A DNA stretch of 64,000 nt from Pseudomonas corrugata (GTDB lineage Bacteria > Pseudomonadota > Gammaproteobacteria > Pseudomonadales > Pseudomonadaceae). The stretch covers positions 124,001-188,000 of the forward strand of contig NZ_LHVK01000008.1 of NCBI RefSeq assembly GCF_001269905.1. The letters run 5' to 3'. Below are positions 26,213-35,853 of this stretch, one piece after another. The notes below the pieces were generated by a model. That model had not been told where the DNA came from and made no database searches. It worked only from the letters and a program-made list of their open reading frames with translations. The stretch's first letter is position 1. Each line of letters starts with the position of its first letter. Position numbers and translations under genes: made by a program.

Positions 26213-27762
26213 ACGTCGCCGCCGCGTCGCCGGTCACCGCTGACGCTGGCGAAGCGCCCCGGGCCCGCTCCTCCGTTCGCCCGCTGGTCGGCCTTGTCGG
26301 TATTTTTCTCGCAGCCATGATGGCCGGGTTGAACACCCGGGTCGGTGCCCTGGCGCTGGCAGATGTCAGGGGCGCGCTGGGCTTGGGCTTCGATGGCGGT
26401 TCATGGCTGACCACGGTGTACAGCGCCGGAGAACTGATCGCCATGCCCTTTTCGGCCTGGTTCGCCCTGACCTTGTCGTTGCGGCGCTTCGAACTGTGGA
26501 TGCTCGCTGCTTGCACCTTGCTCGCCTTGATCCTGCCGTTCATTCACAACCTGGAACTGTTGTTGATCCTGCGTTTTGCCCAGGGCATTGCCAGCGGTAC
26601 GACGATACCCTTGCTGATGATGGCGGCCCTGAAATTCCTCCCGCCGGCCATACGGCTATACGGCTTGGCGCTGTATGCGATGACCGCGACGTTCGCGCCC
26701 AACCTGTCCATCTGGCTGGCCGGAAGCTGGACGGACGGGCTGCATGACTGGCGCTGGGTGTATTGGCAGATCATTCCCCTGGCCCTCATCGCCGCCTGCT
26801 TGATCGCCTGGGGACTGCCCCGGGAGCCCATCCAGACCCCGCGCTTTCGCCAGGCCAACTGGTCCGGCATGGCCTGCGGTGTACCGGCGCTGGGCCTGAT
26901 CACCATTGCACTGGACCAGGGCGTGCGGCTGGACTGGTTTCAATCACCGCTGATCACGGCATCCCTGGTGATGGGCCTGACTTTGATGGCGATCTACTTG
27001 TTGACCGAGTGGTATCACCCGTCGCCGTTCATCAAGTTGCAGATCCTCGGGCGCCGCAACCTGGGCCTGGGTTGCATCCTGTTTCTGTCATTGCTGGTGG
27101 TGCTGATGTCCAGTTCATTGTTACCGGCCAGTTATCTCGGCCCGCTGCAAAACTATCGTCCGCTGCAGATGGCATCGATTGGGTTGATCGTCGCGCTGCC
27201 ACAACTGGTGCTGGGGCCTGTCGTGGCGCTGTTGCTGTACCGCAAGTGGGTCGACGCGCGCATCGTGTTCGCCTCGGGCCTGGCGCTGATCGCCCTGGCG
27301 TGCCTGTGCGGTGCGCAACTGACGGGCGACTGGAATCGCGACCAGTTCATCCTGGCGCAAACGCTGCAGGCCTTCGGACAACCCATGGCGGTGGTGTCGA
27401 TGCTGTTTCTGATCACCAGCGTGGTACAGCCCCCAGAAGGCCCTTATGTGTCCGGCACCATCAACACGCTGCGGGCCTTTGGTTCGCTGTTCGGCGCGGC
27501 GGTCATCGGCCAACTCATGACCGTGCGCGGCCGCTTCCATGGGGACATGCTGCTGGATCAAGCGGCCCTGGCCGGCAACGCTGTTGGCATGCCTGAGCCG
27601 TTTTCCCTGATGAACATAGTCAGCCAGCAGTCGCTGGTGCTGTCCATCGCCGATGCCTACCGCGTGCTGGGCCTGCTGGCGCTGCTGATGATTCCCCTGG
27701 TGCTGCGGCTGGCCTACATCCCGGCACCTGTTTTGACACCTCCTTCTCCCTCACACGGGTAA
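26209..27762 (+). CDS. MFS drug efflux pump, DHA2 family (EmrB-like)
   Basis: A 517-residue inner-membrane transporter with about 14 hydrophobic segments, the DHA2 number. Its start ATG overlaps the previous stop (ATGA). EmrB-like features include LNTRVGALALADVRGALGLG near the first helix and WLTTVYSAGELIAMPFSAWF. The consensus motif A is poorly kept, which is common in the subgroup paired with its own outer-membrane lipoprotein. Proton-driven export of hydrophobic or aromatic compounds across both membranes, with the flanking gene products, is the likely role. Confidence 0.88.
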   Translation: MNVAAASPVTADAGEAPRARSSVRPLVGLVGIFLAAMMAGLNTRVGALALADVRGALGLGFDGGSWLTTVYSAGELIAMPFSAWFALTLSLRRFELWMLAACTLLALILPFIHNLELLLILRFAQGIASGTTIPLLMMAALKFLPPAIRLYGLALYAMTATFAPNLSIWLAGSWTDGLHDWRWVYWQIIPLALIAACLIAWGLPREPIQTPRFRQANWSGMACGVPALGLITIALDQGVRLDWFQSPLITASLVMGLTLMAIYLLTEWYHPSPFIKLQILGRRNLGLGCILFLSLLVVLMSSSLLPASYLGPLQNYRPLQMASIGLIVALPQLVLGPVVALLLYRKWVDARIVFASGLALIALACLCGAQLTGDWNRDQFILAQTLQAFGQPMAVVSMLFLITSVVQPPEGPYVSGTINTLRAFGSLFGAAVIGQLMTVRGRFHGDMLLDQAALAGNAVGMPEPFSLMNIVSQQSLVLSIADAYRVLGLLALLMIPLVLRLAYIPAPVLTPPSPSHG

Positions 27763-27768
27763 CTCATC

Positions 27769-28803
27769 ATGGCCTTACCGAAGAAAGCCCGGATCCTCAG
27801 TACTGCGCTGCTGCTTACCGTGGCCATCGGCAGCGTGTTCTATCTCAATCGCTCCGAATCCAGCGCATCGACCCAATCGACGGACGATGCCTACGTCCAC
27901 GCCGACTTCACCACGGTGGCGCCGCAGGTATCGGGTACGGTCGAAACGGTGTTGGTCGAAGACAACCAACCAGTCAGGAAAGGGGATCTGCTGGCGGTCA
28001 TCGACGACCGGGATTTCGTCGCCAACGTGAACGTGGCGAAAGCCCAGGTTGCCAGCGCCCAGGCCGGTGTCGCCGGCCTGGAAGCCCACCTGATCCAGCA
28101 GCAAACCGTCATACGCCAGGCCCAGGCCGCAGTTGCTGCCGACGCCGCCGCGCTCAAGCTGGCCAAGGTCAACCACGCCCGCTATCGCAACCTGGCCGCC
28201 GACGGTTCGGGCACGGTGCAGGCCCAACAACAGGCGGAAGCACAATTGAGCGTGCAACAGGCCGGCCTGGAAAAAAGCCAGGCGGGTCTGCAGGCGGCCC
28301 GACAACAGGTGGACATCCTCAAGGCCGACCTGGAACAAGCCAGGGCCAGCCTCGCCCACGCCCAAGCCACGCAGGCTATCGCCGAACTGAAGTTGTCCTA
28401 TACCCGCATCACCGCGCCGATCAGTGGCACGATCGGGGAAAAATCCGTGCGCGTCGGCGCGTTCGTCAACGCCGGCAAACCCTTGCTGGCGATTGTCCCG
28501 CTCGATGCCGTCTACATCACTGCCAACTTCCGTGAGACACAACTGGCCCGCGTGCAAACCGGCCAAGCCGTGGACATCGAAGTGGATGCCCTGCCCGGAG
28601 AAACGCTGACAGGAACAGTGCAAAGCCTGGGGCCCGCCAGCGGCGTCAGCTACTCAGCCATAGCTCCCCACAACGCCACCGGCAACTTCACGAAAATCGT
28701 CCAACGCCTGCCCGTGCGCATCCGCATCGAGCCTGACCAACCGGCGACAGCGAAACTGCGGGTGGGGATGTCGGTTACGCCGCACATTCGTATTCGTGGC
28801 TGA
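27769..28803 (+). CDS. Membrane-fusion protein, HlyD/EmrA family
   Basis: A 344-residue adaptor starting 6 bases after the pump stop. One N-terminal membrane segment (ILSTALLLTVAIGSVFYL) is followed by QSTDDAYVHADFTTVAPQVSG, the classic EmrA opening. Next come lipoyl half VRKGDLLAVIDDRDF, an Ala/Gln-rich coiled hairpin, the second half SYTRITAPISGTIG, and a beta-barrel part with ITANFRETQLARV. It links the pump to the outer-membrane lipoprotein. A REPIN array follows directly. Confidence 0.92.
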   Translation: MALPKKARILSTALLLTVAIGSVFYLNRSESSASTQSTDDAYVHADFTTVAPQVSGTVETVLVEDNQPVRKGDLLAVIDDRDFVANVNVAKAQVASAQAGVAGLEAHLIQQQTVIRQAQAAVAADAAALKLAKVNHARYRNLAADGSGTVQAQQQAEAQLSVQQAGLEKSQAGLQAARQQVDILKADLEQARASLAHAQATQAIAELKLSYTRITAPISGTIGEKSVRVGAFVNAGKPLLAIVPLDAVYITANFRETQLARVQTGQAVDIEVDALPGETLTGTVQSLGPASGVSYSAIAPHNATGNFTKIVQRLPVRIRIEPDQPATAKLRVGMSVTPHIRIRG

Positions 28804-28830
28804 TCAGTGCCGGTAACGTCGAATATGCAG

Positions 28831-29246
28831 CCGCCATCGCGAGCAGGCTCGCTCCCACAGGGTCGGTGTCGGGCGCAACGCCTGCATACACCATAAACCC
28901 ACTGTGGGAGCGGGCTTGCTCGCGAAGGCGTCGAGTCAGCTGGCATCCATGTTGAATGGGCCGCCGCCATCGCGGGCAAGCCCGGCTCCCACAGGGTCGG
29001 TGTCGTGCGCAACGCCTGCATACACCACAAACCCACCGTGGGAGCGGGCTTGCTCGCGATGGCGTCGAGTCAGCTGGCATCCGTGTTGAATGCACCACCG
29101 CTATCGCGGGCAAGCCCGGCTCCCACAGGGGCGGTGTCGGGCGCAACGCCTGCATACACCACAAACCCACTGTGTGTGCGGGCTTGCTCGCGAAGGCTTC
29201 GAGTCAGCTGGCATCCATGTTGAATGCACCACCGCTATCGCGGGCA
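28831..29246. repeat. Tandem REPIN array, ~130-base period, about three units
   Basis: REP pairs CGCCATCGCGAGCAGGCTCG / TGTGGGAGCGGGCTTGCTCG alternate with conserved linkers CAACGCCTGCATACACCA and CGAGTCAGCTGGCATCCATG. Successive units are nearly identical. The array fills the gap between the convergent efflux operon and trmK. The last REP half at 29236-29246 is cut short. Confidence 0.88.
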
Positions 29247-29254
29247 CTGCCAAC

Positions 29255-29950
29255 TCAAGTCAGCAGCTCGGCAATCCACCGGATCTGCCGGGCGAGATCC
29301 TGCACTACCTCCTCTGGCACGGCCTGCCGCGCCCGGGCGAAGCTCATCAGGGTCTTCTGCTTCTGGCGCAACCTGCGCTGCCATTTACCCAGGAATGCAG
29401 GACTGCGCGCGCCCATCAGCAGTGGGCCGAAGTACAGCTGCTCGGCGCTATACATCACCGGCCCGGTGCGCTCGGCGACGATGATTTCGTAGTCGAAGCG
29501 GTTCTCCCGCAGCACCTCTTCACCGAGAATGCGATAGCCATTTTCCATCAACCACAGGCGCAGTGGTTGCTCGCCGCCATTAGGTTGCAGGATCAGGCGC
29601 TCATGGCCGCTCAGGCGCGACGGGTCGCGCTGGAGTATGTCGCGGATCGTCTCGCCGCCCATGCCACAAAGACTGACCGCCGTGATCCCGTCTCCCGACT
29701 CGATTGCCGCCAAGCCGTCAGCCAGGCGCACGGTGATCCACGGCTCCAGGCCATTCTCGCGCACCGTCCGTTCGGCCGCGCGAAATGGCGTCAGCGCCAC
29801 CTCCCCGGCCACCGCCGCCGCAATGGCGCCACGGCGCATCAGCGCCACCGGCAAATAACCGTGATCCGAGCCAATATCAGCCAGCCGCGCGCCCACAGGC
29901 ACCTGCGCCGCCACCCGCTCCAGGCGCATGGACAATGTCTGTTCGTTCAC
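29255..29950 (-). CDS. trmK: tRNA (adenine-N1)-methyltransferase, TrmK family
   Basis: A 231-residue SAM-dependent methyltransferase of the TrmK/COG2384 type, which in Bacillus methylates A22 of tRNA. Motif I is LADIGSDHGYLPVAL, followed by FRAAERTVRENGL, then VSLCGMGGETIRDIL and LILQPNGGEQPLRLWL, all strongly family-specific. The start is GTG 29950, 3-4 bases after GGGGAG; ATG 29929 is an alternative but would clip the first helix. It stands alone, convergent with the efflux operon. Confidence 0.88.
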   Translation of the reverse strand: MNEQTLSMRLERVAAQVPVGARLADIGSDHGYLPVALMRRGAIAAAVAGEVALTPFRAAERTVRENGLEPWITVRLADGLAAIESGDGITAVSLCGMGGETIRDILQRDPSRLSGHERLILQPNGGEQPLRLWLMENGYRILGEEVLRENRFDYEIIVAERTGPVMYSAEQLYFGPLLMGARSPAFLGKWQRRLRQKQKTLMSFARARQAVPEEVVQDLARQIRWIAELLT

Positions 29951-30131
29951 CCGCTCCCCTTCCCACTACAAGCGTCCGACAGCGTTGGCCGGATCGGGCT
30001 GCGATTCTGTCGGGCTACACGGTGCATTTCAAATTTATGTGACCAGGGACGTGGCTTTTGACAACACCGGCATCCACACCTATAACCGGTGCCGCCCGCT
30101 GCCAGATCAATAAACCCGATGAGAAGTCGCC

Positions 30132-30416
30132 ATGAATGACCGTCAAGCAATCATCAAAGACTTGATCACAGCCGTGGTGAAAGCCCGCAAAACCGACGAA
30201 ATTGTCTACCAGTCAGAGTGGCTCGGCTACATCCCGTTCGGGGTCTACCACTGGGTCGAATGCCAGGGCGAAGACGTCTCCAGCGACTTTCCGTTTGGAT
30301 GGGCGCTCGAAGACCTGACAGGTCTTGAACAGGTGGGGTTCCTGGAAACGCTGGAAGCTTATGAGAACCCCGAGGACTCGTTTGATCGGGAGATCAGGTA
30401 TCGCGTTTGTGGCTGA
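30132..30416 (+). CDS. Hypothetical acidic protein, 94 residues
   Basis: A short acidic protein starting at ATG 30132, preceded by GAGAAG. It has no signal peptide or membrane segment. Tyr and Trp residues are frequent in the middle (SEWLGYIPFGVYHWVECQG), with a Glu/Asp-rich second half. I do not recognise a family. It is isolated between trmK (divergent) and a repeat region. Small acidic proteins of this make-up are sometimes immunity proteins, but no toxin is adjacent, so no function is assigned. Confidence 0.65.
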   Translation: MNDRQAIIKDLITAVVKARKTDEIVYQSEWLGYIPFGVYHWVECQGEDVSSDFPFGWALEDLTGLEQVGFLETLEAYENPEDSFDREIRYRVCG

Positions 30417-30694
30417 GGGTCGAGGAATCCGGGCTGTGCCGCTGTCATTGATCAAAGCTCGCTTCCCAGACGCTGCTCGATCAAGGCTGGAGCGGGGGCA
30501 TGGACATGGGCGTCAGTGATGCTGCTTCTGTGTGCGAGCCTGCTCGCGATGACGGCGGGACTGTTCGTCCGAAAATCTCGTAGGAAATTACCACCAGTGG
30601 TGAGGAAGTTTGTTCCCGCTGGGTTGCGAAGCAGCCCCAAGCCAGACGCCTCAGTTCGCCAGACACATTGCATGTCCCGGTTTACAGCACCTGA
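30417..30694. repeat. Gene-free gap with decayed REP and a half copy of the second repeat class
   Basis: A degenerate single REP half lies at 30531-30558 (TGTGCGAGCCTGCTCGCGAT). From about 30596 to 30645 there is a half copy of the repeat seen at 9719-9868 (TTCCCGCTGGGTTGCGAAGC). I see no gene in this gap. Confidence 0.6.
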
Positions 30695-30731
30695 GTTCGG
30701 TGCACAGCCCCGGCCGGGCTGCGCACCGAAC
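30695..30731. terminator. Terminator hairpin of the fds operon
   Basis: A long GC-rich stem with arms GTTCGGTGCACAGCCC and GGGCTGCGCACCGAAC (one mismatch), lying 8 bases past the fdsD stop. There is no clear T run. It is the only strong hairpin after this four-gene transcript. Confidence 0.65.
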
Positions 30732-30738
30732 CTGTCCG

Positions 30739-30948
30739 CTAAGACTCCGTCAACGCCGCCTGCACCAAAGGATGCAGGCCATCGCCAGGGTGCTCCACCC
30801 GCCACTTCATCAGCTGTTGGCGCATGACCGGCGTCCAGAAACTCTGGATATGCTGGCGCACGCCATTCACTGCCAGCGTCTTGTCCGGCTCGCTGGAGAA
30901 GTACTGGCCAATCTGGTTGGCCATCTTGATCAGGCTTTCGGTACTCAT
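30739..30948 (-). CDS. fdsD: NAD-dependent formate dehydrogenase delta subunit
   Basis: A 69-residue protein matching FdsD: STESLIKMANQIGQYFSSEP, then FWTPVMRQQL and a Leu-rich end. FdsD is a small subunit needed for a fully active soluble formate dehydrogenase. It starts at ATG 30948, overlapping the fdsA stop by 4 bases, and is the last gene of the operon. Confidence 0.88.
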   Translation of the reverse strand: MSTESLIKMANQIGQYFSSEPDKTLAVNGVRQHIQSFWTPVMRQQLMKWRVEHPGDGLHPLVQAALTES

Positions 30949-33821
30949 CGCCGCACCTCGGCTTTCTCGGCATGACGGCGTTCGCGCAGCAGACGCCCCT
31001 GTTCATCGCTGAAGGCCTGGTAGCGTTTCTGCCATTCCGAAGGCTGGCTGACCCGCACGATTTCCACCGCCGTCACTTTGTATTCCGGGCAGTTGGTGGC
31101 CCAGTCAGAGTTGTCGGTGGTGATCACGTTGGCACCCGATTCCGGGAAGTGGAAGGTGGTGTAGACCACCCCTGGCGCCACGCGCTCGGAGACCTTGGCA
31201 CGCAGCACGGTCTGCCCGGCGCGACTGCCGATGCCGACCCAATCACCGTCGACGATACCGCGGTTCTCGGCGTCGGTCGGATGGATTTCCAAACGGTCTT
31301 CCTCGTGCCAGGCAACGTTATCGGTGCGCCGGGTCTGGGCACCCACGTTGTACTGGCTGAGGATACGCCCGGTGGTCAGCAGCAACGGATAGCGACTGTT
31401 GACCTTCTCGTCGGTCGGCACGTAGCCGGTGAGCATGAACCGCCCTTTGCCACGCACGAACTGCTCGATGTGCATGATTGGCGTGCCATCTGGAGCGTCA
31501 TCGTTGCACGGCCATTGCAGGCTGCCATGGCGATCCAGCTCGGCATAGCTGACCCGGGTGAAGGTCGGCGTCAGACGGGCAATCTCATCCATGATTTCGG
31601 AAGGATTCTTGTAGTCCATTTTGTAGCCCAAGGCTTCGGAAAGAGCCATGGTGGCCTCCCAGTCAGCCTTGCCAGCCAGGGGCTCCATCACCTTGCGTAC
31701 CCGGGAAATGCGGCGCTCGGCGTTGGTGAAAGTACCGTCCTTCTCGAGGAACGAACTGCCCGGCAGGAATACGTGGGCGAACTTGGCCGTCTCGTTGAGG
31801 AAGATGTCCTGTACTACCACGCACTCCAGGGCGCTCAGGGCCGCGGTCACGTGCTGGGTGTTCGGGTCGCTCTGGGCGATGTCCTCGCCTTGGCAATAAA
31901 GTGCCTTGAAGGAGCCGTCCAGCGCCGCCTCGAACATGTTCGGAATGCGCAGCCCCGGATCGGGTTGCAGGGTCACGTTCCAGGCCTGCTCGAACTGGGC
32001 GCGTACCACATCGTTGGAAACGTGGCGATAACCCGGCAGTTCGTGGGGGAACGAGCCCATGTCGCAGGAACCCTGCACGTTGTTCTGCCCGCGCAACGGG
32101 TTCACCCCGACACCCTCGCGACCGATGTTACCGGTGACCATGGCGAGGTTGGCGATGCCCATCACCGATGTACTGCCCTGGCTGTGTTCGGTAACGCCGA
32201 GGCCGTAGTAGATGGCCGCGTTGCCACCGGTGGCGTAGAGCCGTGCGGCGGCGCGGATCTGCTCGGCAGGCACGCCGCATACCGGGCCCAGGGCCTCGGG
32301 CGCGTTCTCCGGCAGGCTGACGAAGTCACGCCAGCGGGCGAAATCCGCCGCCTCACAGCGCTCGTCGACGAAAGGCTGGTTGACCAGGCCTTCGGTGACG
32401 ATCACATGGGCCAGCGCATTGAGCATCGCCACGTTGGTGCCCGGGCGAAGTTGCAGATGCAGGTCGGCGCGGGCATGGGGCGAATCCACCAGGTCGATGC
32501 GCCGCGGGTCGATGACGATCAGCCGCGCGCCCTGGCGCAGACGACGCTTGAGCTGGGAGCCGAACACCGGGTGGGCGTCGGTGGGGTTGGCGCCCATCAC
32601 CAGGATCACGTCGGCCAGCATCACCGAGTCGAAGGTCTGAGTGCCGGCGGACTCGCCGAGCGTCTGTTTGAGGCCATAACCGGTAGGCGAATGGCAGACC
32701 CGGGCGCAGGTATCGACGTTGTTGTTGCCGAAGGCGGCACGCACCAGCTTCTGCACCAGGTAGGTTTCTTCGTTGGTGCAGCGGCTGGAGGTGATGCCGC
32801 CGATGGAGTCGCGTCCATATTTCAGCTGGATGCGGCGGAACTCACTGGCCGCGTAGTCGACGGCTTCGTCCCAGCTGACTTCCTGCCACGGATCGCTGAT
32901 GTGCTTGCGGATCATCGGCTTGGTGATGCGATCCGGGTGGGTGGCGTAGCCCCAGGCGAAACGACCCTTGACGCAGGAATGGCCATGGTTGGCCTGGCCG
33001 TTCTTGTCCGGCACCATGCGCACCAGTTGATCGCCTTTCATTTCAGCGCGGAAGGAGCATCCGACGCCGCAGTAGGCGCACGTGGTGATGACGCTGCGCT
33101 CAGGCTGGCCGAGTTCCACCACGCTTTTTTCCATCAGCGTGGCCGTCGGGCAGGCCTGCACACAGGCGCCGCAGGACACGCATTCGGAGTCGAGGAAGTT
33201 GTCACCGCCCGCGGCCGCCACCCGCGAATCGAAGCCGCGTCCGGTGATGGTCAGCGCGAAGGTGCCCTGGGTTTCCTCGCAGGCCCGCACGCAGCGGTTG
33301 CAGACGATGCATTTGCTCGGGTCGTAGTCGAAATAAGGGTTGGACACGTCCTTCGTCTCGGCCAGGTGGTTATCACCCTCGTAGCCGTAGCGCACTTCAC
33401 GCAGGCCGACCTGACCCGCCACCGTCTGCAATTCGCAGTTGCCGTTGGCCGAGCACGTCAGGCAGTCCAGCGGATGGTCGGAGATGTACAGTTCCATCAC
33501 GTTACGCCGCAGGCCGGCGAGTCGGGAGGTCTGGGTGCGTACCACCATGCCTTCGGTGACCGGCGTGGTGCACGAGGCCGGATAGCCGCGCATACCGTCG
33601 ATCTCCACCAGGCACATGCGGCAGGAGCCGAACGGCTCCAGGCTGTCGGTGGCGCAGAGCTTGGGGATGGTGGTGCCGAGCAATGCCGCGGCGCGCATCA
33701 CCGAAGTCCCGGAAGGAACGGTGATTTCGCGGCCGTCGATGTTCAGGCTGACCTGCACCTCGCTTTCGCGTTCCGGGGTGCCCAGGTCGATATCACTGGC
33801 GGGATCGAAAATGTTGATCAT
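30945..33821 (-). CDS. fdsA: NAD-dependent formate dehydrogenase alpha (molybdenum) subunit
   Basis: A 958-residue catalytic subunit that oxidises formate to CO2 at a bis-MGD molybdenum centre. ATG 33821 overlaps the fdsB stop by 4 bases. The N-terminal part is NuoG-like: a 2Fe-2S domain (CRMCLVEIDG), a His-Cys cluster (HPLDCLTC), and two 4Fe-4S motifs (CIVCNRCVRACEE and CVSCGACVQACP). The molybdopterin domain begins TTCAYCGVGCSF. The metal ligand region NVDTCARVCHSPT has Cys, so this is not a selenocysteine enzyme. The C-terminal MGD-binding domain includes GRILSQYNVGAQTR. All cofactor motifs look intact. Confidence 0.96.
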   Translation of the reverse strand: MINIFDPASDIDLGTPERESEVQVSLNIDGREITVPSGTSVMRAAALLGTTIPKLCATDSLEPFGSCRMCLVEIDGMRGYPASCTTPVTEGMVVRTQTSRLAGLRRNVMELYISDHPLDCLTCSANGNCELQTVAGQVGLREVRYGYEGDNHLAETKDVSNPYFDYDPSKCIVCNRCVRACEETQGTFALTITGRGFDSRVAAAGGDNFLDSECVSCGACVQACPTATLMEKSVVELGQPERSVITTCAYCGVGCSFRAEMKGDQLVRMVPDKNGQANHGHSCVKGRFAWGYATHPDRITKPMIRKHISDPWQEVSWDEAVDYAASEFRRIQLKYGRDSIGGITSSRCTNEETYLVQKLVRAAFGNNNVDTCARVCHSPTGYGLKQTLGESAGTQTFDSVMLADVILVMGANPTDAHPVFGSQLKRRLRQGARLIVIDPRRIDLVDSPHARADLHLQLRPGTNVAMLNALAHVIVTEGLVNQPFVDERCEAADFARWRDFVSLPENAPEALGPVCGVPAEQIRAAARLYATGGNAAIYYGLGVTEHSQGSTSVMGIANLAMVTGNIGREGVGVNPLRGQNNVQGSCDMGSFPHELPGYRHVSNDVVRAQFEQAWNVTLQPDPGLRIPNMFEAALDGSFKALYCQGEDIAQSDPNTQHVTAALSALECVVVQDIFLNETAKFAHVFLPGSSFLEKDGTFTNAERRISRVRKVMEPLAGKADWEATMALSEALGYKMDYKNPSEIMDEIARLTPTFTRVSYAELDRHGSLQWPCNDDAPDGTPIMHIEQFVRGKGRFMLTGYVPTDEKVNSRYPLLLTTGRILSQYNVGAQTRRTDNVAWHEEDRLEIHPTDAENRGIVDGDWVGIGSRAGQTVLRAKVSERVAPGVVYTTFHFPESGANVITTDNSDWATNCPEYKVTAVEIVRVSQPSEWQKRYQAFSDEQGRLLRERRHAEKAEVRR

Positions 33822-35377
33822 TGGTCGGCCTCCGTGGTCGCCAGACCGAAGTCGGCAGGGAAATGCTTGAGGGCGCTGGCGACAGGATAGGAGGTCATCC
33901 CACCCAAGGCACAGAGCGAACCGTATTGCAGGGTGTCGCAGAGATCCTGGAGCAACAGGACCTGCTCCTGACGGGCACCGGCATCGGTGCTGGCGAGCAG
34001 TCGGTCCACCACTTCCACCCCACGGGTGGAGCCGATCCGGCACGGCGTGCATTTGCCGCAGGATTCTTCGGCGCAGAACTGCAGGGCGAAACGGGCCATG
34101 TGGGCCATGTCCAGGCTGTCATCGGCCACCACCACACCGCCGTGGCCAAGCATCGCGCCCATGGCGGCAAACGCCTCGTAGTCCAGCGGCGTGTCAAATT
34201 GCGAAGGCGGTACCCAGGCACCCAGCGGCCCACCCACCTGGGCGGCCTTCAACGGCCGGCCGCTGGCGGTACCACCACCATACTCTTGCACCAGTTCGCG
34301 CAGGGTCAGGCCGAAGGCGCGCTCAACCAGGCCGCCATGACGGATGTTGCCGGCCAGTTGGAATGGCATCGTGCCCAGGGAACGGCCCATGCCAAAGTCA
34401 CGGTAGAACTGTGCCCCCTTCTCCAGGATGATCGGCACCGAGGTCAGGGTCAGCACGTTGTGGACCAGGGTCGGCAACCCGAACAGGCCCTGCAACGCAG
34501 GCAACGGAGGCTTGGCGCGAACCGTGCCACGCTTGCCTTCAAGGGACTCCAGCAGAGCGGTTTCTTCACCGCAGATGTAAGCACCAGCCCCCACCCGGAC
34601 TTCAAGTTCGAAAGCGCGACCACTGCCCGCCACGTCGGCGCCCAGGTAGCCGGCCTCGCGGGCGATGCACAGGGCGTCGTTCAACGTCGCGACAGCGTCC
34701 GGATATTCCGAGCGCACATAGATGTAGCCCATGGTGGCGCCTACCGCGATACCCGCAATGATCATGCCTTCGATCAGCAGGAACGGATCGCCTTCCATCA
34801 GCATGCGGTCGGCGAATGTGCCCGAATCACCTTCGTCGGCGTTGCACACCACATATTTCTGCGTACCCGGCGCATCGCGCACGGTGCGCCACTTGATACC
34901 TGCCGGGAAAGCTGCTCCGCCCCGGCCGCGCAGGCCCGAGTCGAGCACGCTGGCAACCACTTGCGCGCCATCCTGCTGGATGGCGCGAGCCAGCCCCTGG
35001 AAGCCGCCATGAGCGCGGTAGTCATCCAGGGACAGTGGCCGGGTAATACCGGCGCGAGCGAACAGCAGCCGCTGTTGGCTCTTGAGATAGGGAATGTCTT
35101 CCACCGGCCCCAGGGCCAGTGGATGGTTGCCGGGATCGCCTGCCAGGGCATCGAGCAGCCCAGGCACGTCCGCCGGAGTGACGGGGCCGAAACCGAGCCG
35201 GCCGCTGGCGGTTTCCAGCTCCAGCAGCGGCTCCAGCCAGTAGAGGCCACGGGAACTGGTGCGTTGCACCTCCAGCGGCAACTGCCGACGCTCGGCCTCG
35301 CGCATCAGTGCAGCGGCCACCGTGTCCGCGCCGACCGCACGGGCTACCGAATCGCGGGGAATGCAGAGCTTCAGCAT
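33818..35377 (-). CDS. fdsB: NAD-dependent formate dehydrogenase beta (FMN/NAD) subunit
   Basis: A 519-residue NuoF-like subunit that passes electrons to NAD+. It shows the FMN/NAD site GLRGRGGAAFPAGIKW, YVVCNADEGDSGTFADR, GAGAYICGEETALLES, and the 4Fe-4S motif CAEESCGKCTPCRIG. The N-terminal ~110 residues form the thioredoxin-like extension usual for FdsB. It overlaps fdsG by 7 bases and fdsA by 4. Confidence 0.95.
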   Translation of the reverse strand: MLKLCIPRDSVARAVGADTVAAALMREAERRQLPLEVQRTSSRGLYWLEPLLELETASGRLGFGPVTPADVPGLLDALAGDPGNHPLALGPVEDIPYLKSQQRLLFARAGITRPLSLDDYRAHGGFQGLARAIQQDGAQVVASVLDSGLRGRGGAAFPAGIKWRTVRDAPGTQKYVVCNADEGDSGTFADRMLMEGDPFLLIEGMIIAGIAVGATMGYIYVRSEYPDAVATLNDALCIAREAGYLGADVAGSGRAFELEVRVGAGAYICGEETALLESLEGKRGTVRAKPPLPALQGLFGLPTLVHNVLTLTSVPIILEKGAQFYRDFGMGRSLGTMPFQLAGNIRHGGLVERAFGLTLRELVQEYGGGTASGRPLKAAQVGGPLGAWVPPSQFDTPLDYEAFAAMGAMLGHGGVVVADDSLDMAHMARFALQFCAEESCGKCTPCRIGSTRGVEVVDRLLASTDAGARQEQVLLLQDLCDTLQYGSLCALGGMTSYPVASALKHFPADFGLATTEADQ

Positions 35378-35853
35378 GTGCCTTCCTCCAGACAGCCATT
35401 GACCAACTCACGCAGGCGCTCAGGCGTCAGCCGTGCGTGCAACTGGCCGTCCAGCTCCAGGGCCGGCGAGCAGACACAGGCACCCAGGCAATAGACCGGC
35501 CGCAGGCTGATGCTGCCGTCAGCGCTGGTGCCATGATCGTCAAGCGACAGCTGTTCGCGCAATTGGGCGGCCAGCTGTTCGGCCCCCATGCTCTGGCAGG
35601 ACTCCGCCCGGCATAGGCGCAAGGTATGGCGCGCGGGCGGCGCGGTGCGGAAGTCGTGATAGAAACTGATCACCCCGCGCACTTCAGCCTGACTGAGGTT
35701 GAGGGCATGAGCGATCTCCGGGACGGCCGCGTCGGGAACGTACCCGCAGCCCTCCTGGATGGCATGAAGAATCGGCAGCAAGGCACCGGGGGTGTCCTTT
35801 TCGCGCTCCAATACACGTTGAATCAGAGGCAGGTGAAGCGTCTCATCGGGCAT
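35371..35853 (-). CDS. fdsG: NAD-dependent formate dehydrogenase gamma (2Fe-2S) subunit
   Basis: A 160-residue NuoE-like subunit. ATG 35853 follows GAGGTAAG. The 2Fe-2S ligands are in LCRAESCQSMG and YCLGACVCSPAL. Family residues include ILHAIQEGCGYVPD and VRGVISFYHDFR. It is the first gene of fdsGBAD. The formate dehydrogenase sulfurtransferase gene (fdsC/fdhD) that often accompanies this operon is absent here. Confidence 0.94.
   Translation of the reverse strand: MPDETLHLPLIQRVLEREKDTPGALLPILHAIQEGCGYVPDAAVPEIAHALNLSQAEVRGVISFYHDFRTAPPARHTLRLCRAESCQSMGAEQLAAQLREQLSLDDHGTSADGSISLRPVYCLGACVCSPALELDGQLHARLTPERLRELVNGCLEEGTC

Noticed and set aside
30972..33890. A 972-residue open frame on the plus strand
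   Set aside because: It is the antisense shadow of fdsA, whose cofactor motifs are all in the minus-strand frame; high GC in third positions keeps the opposite frame open.
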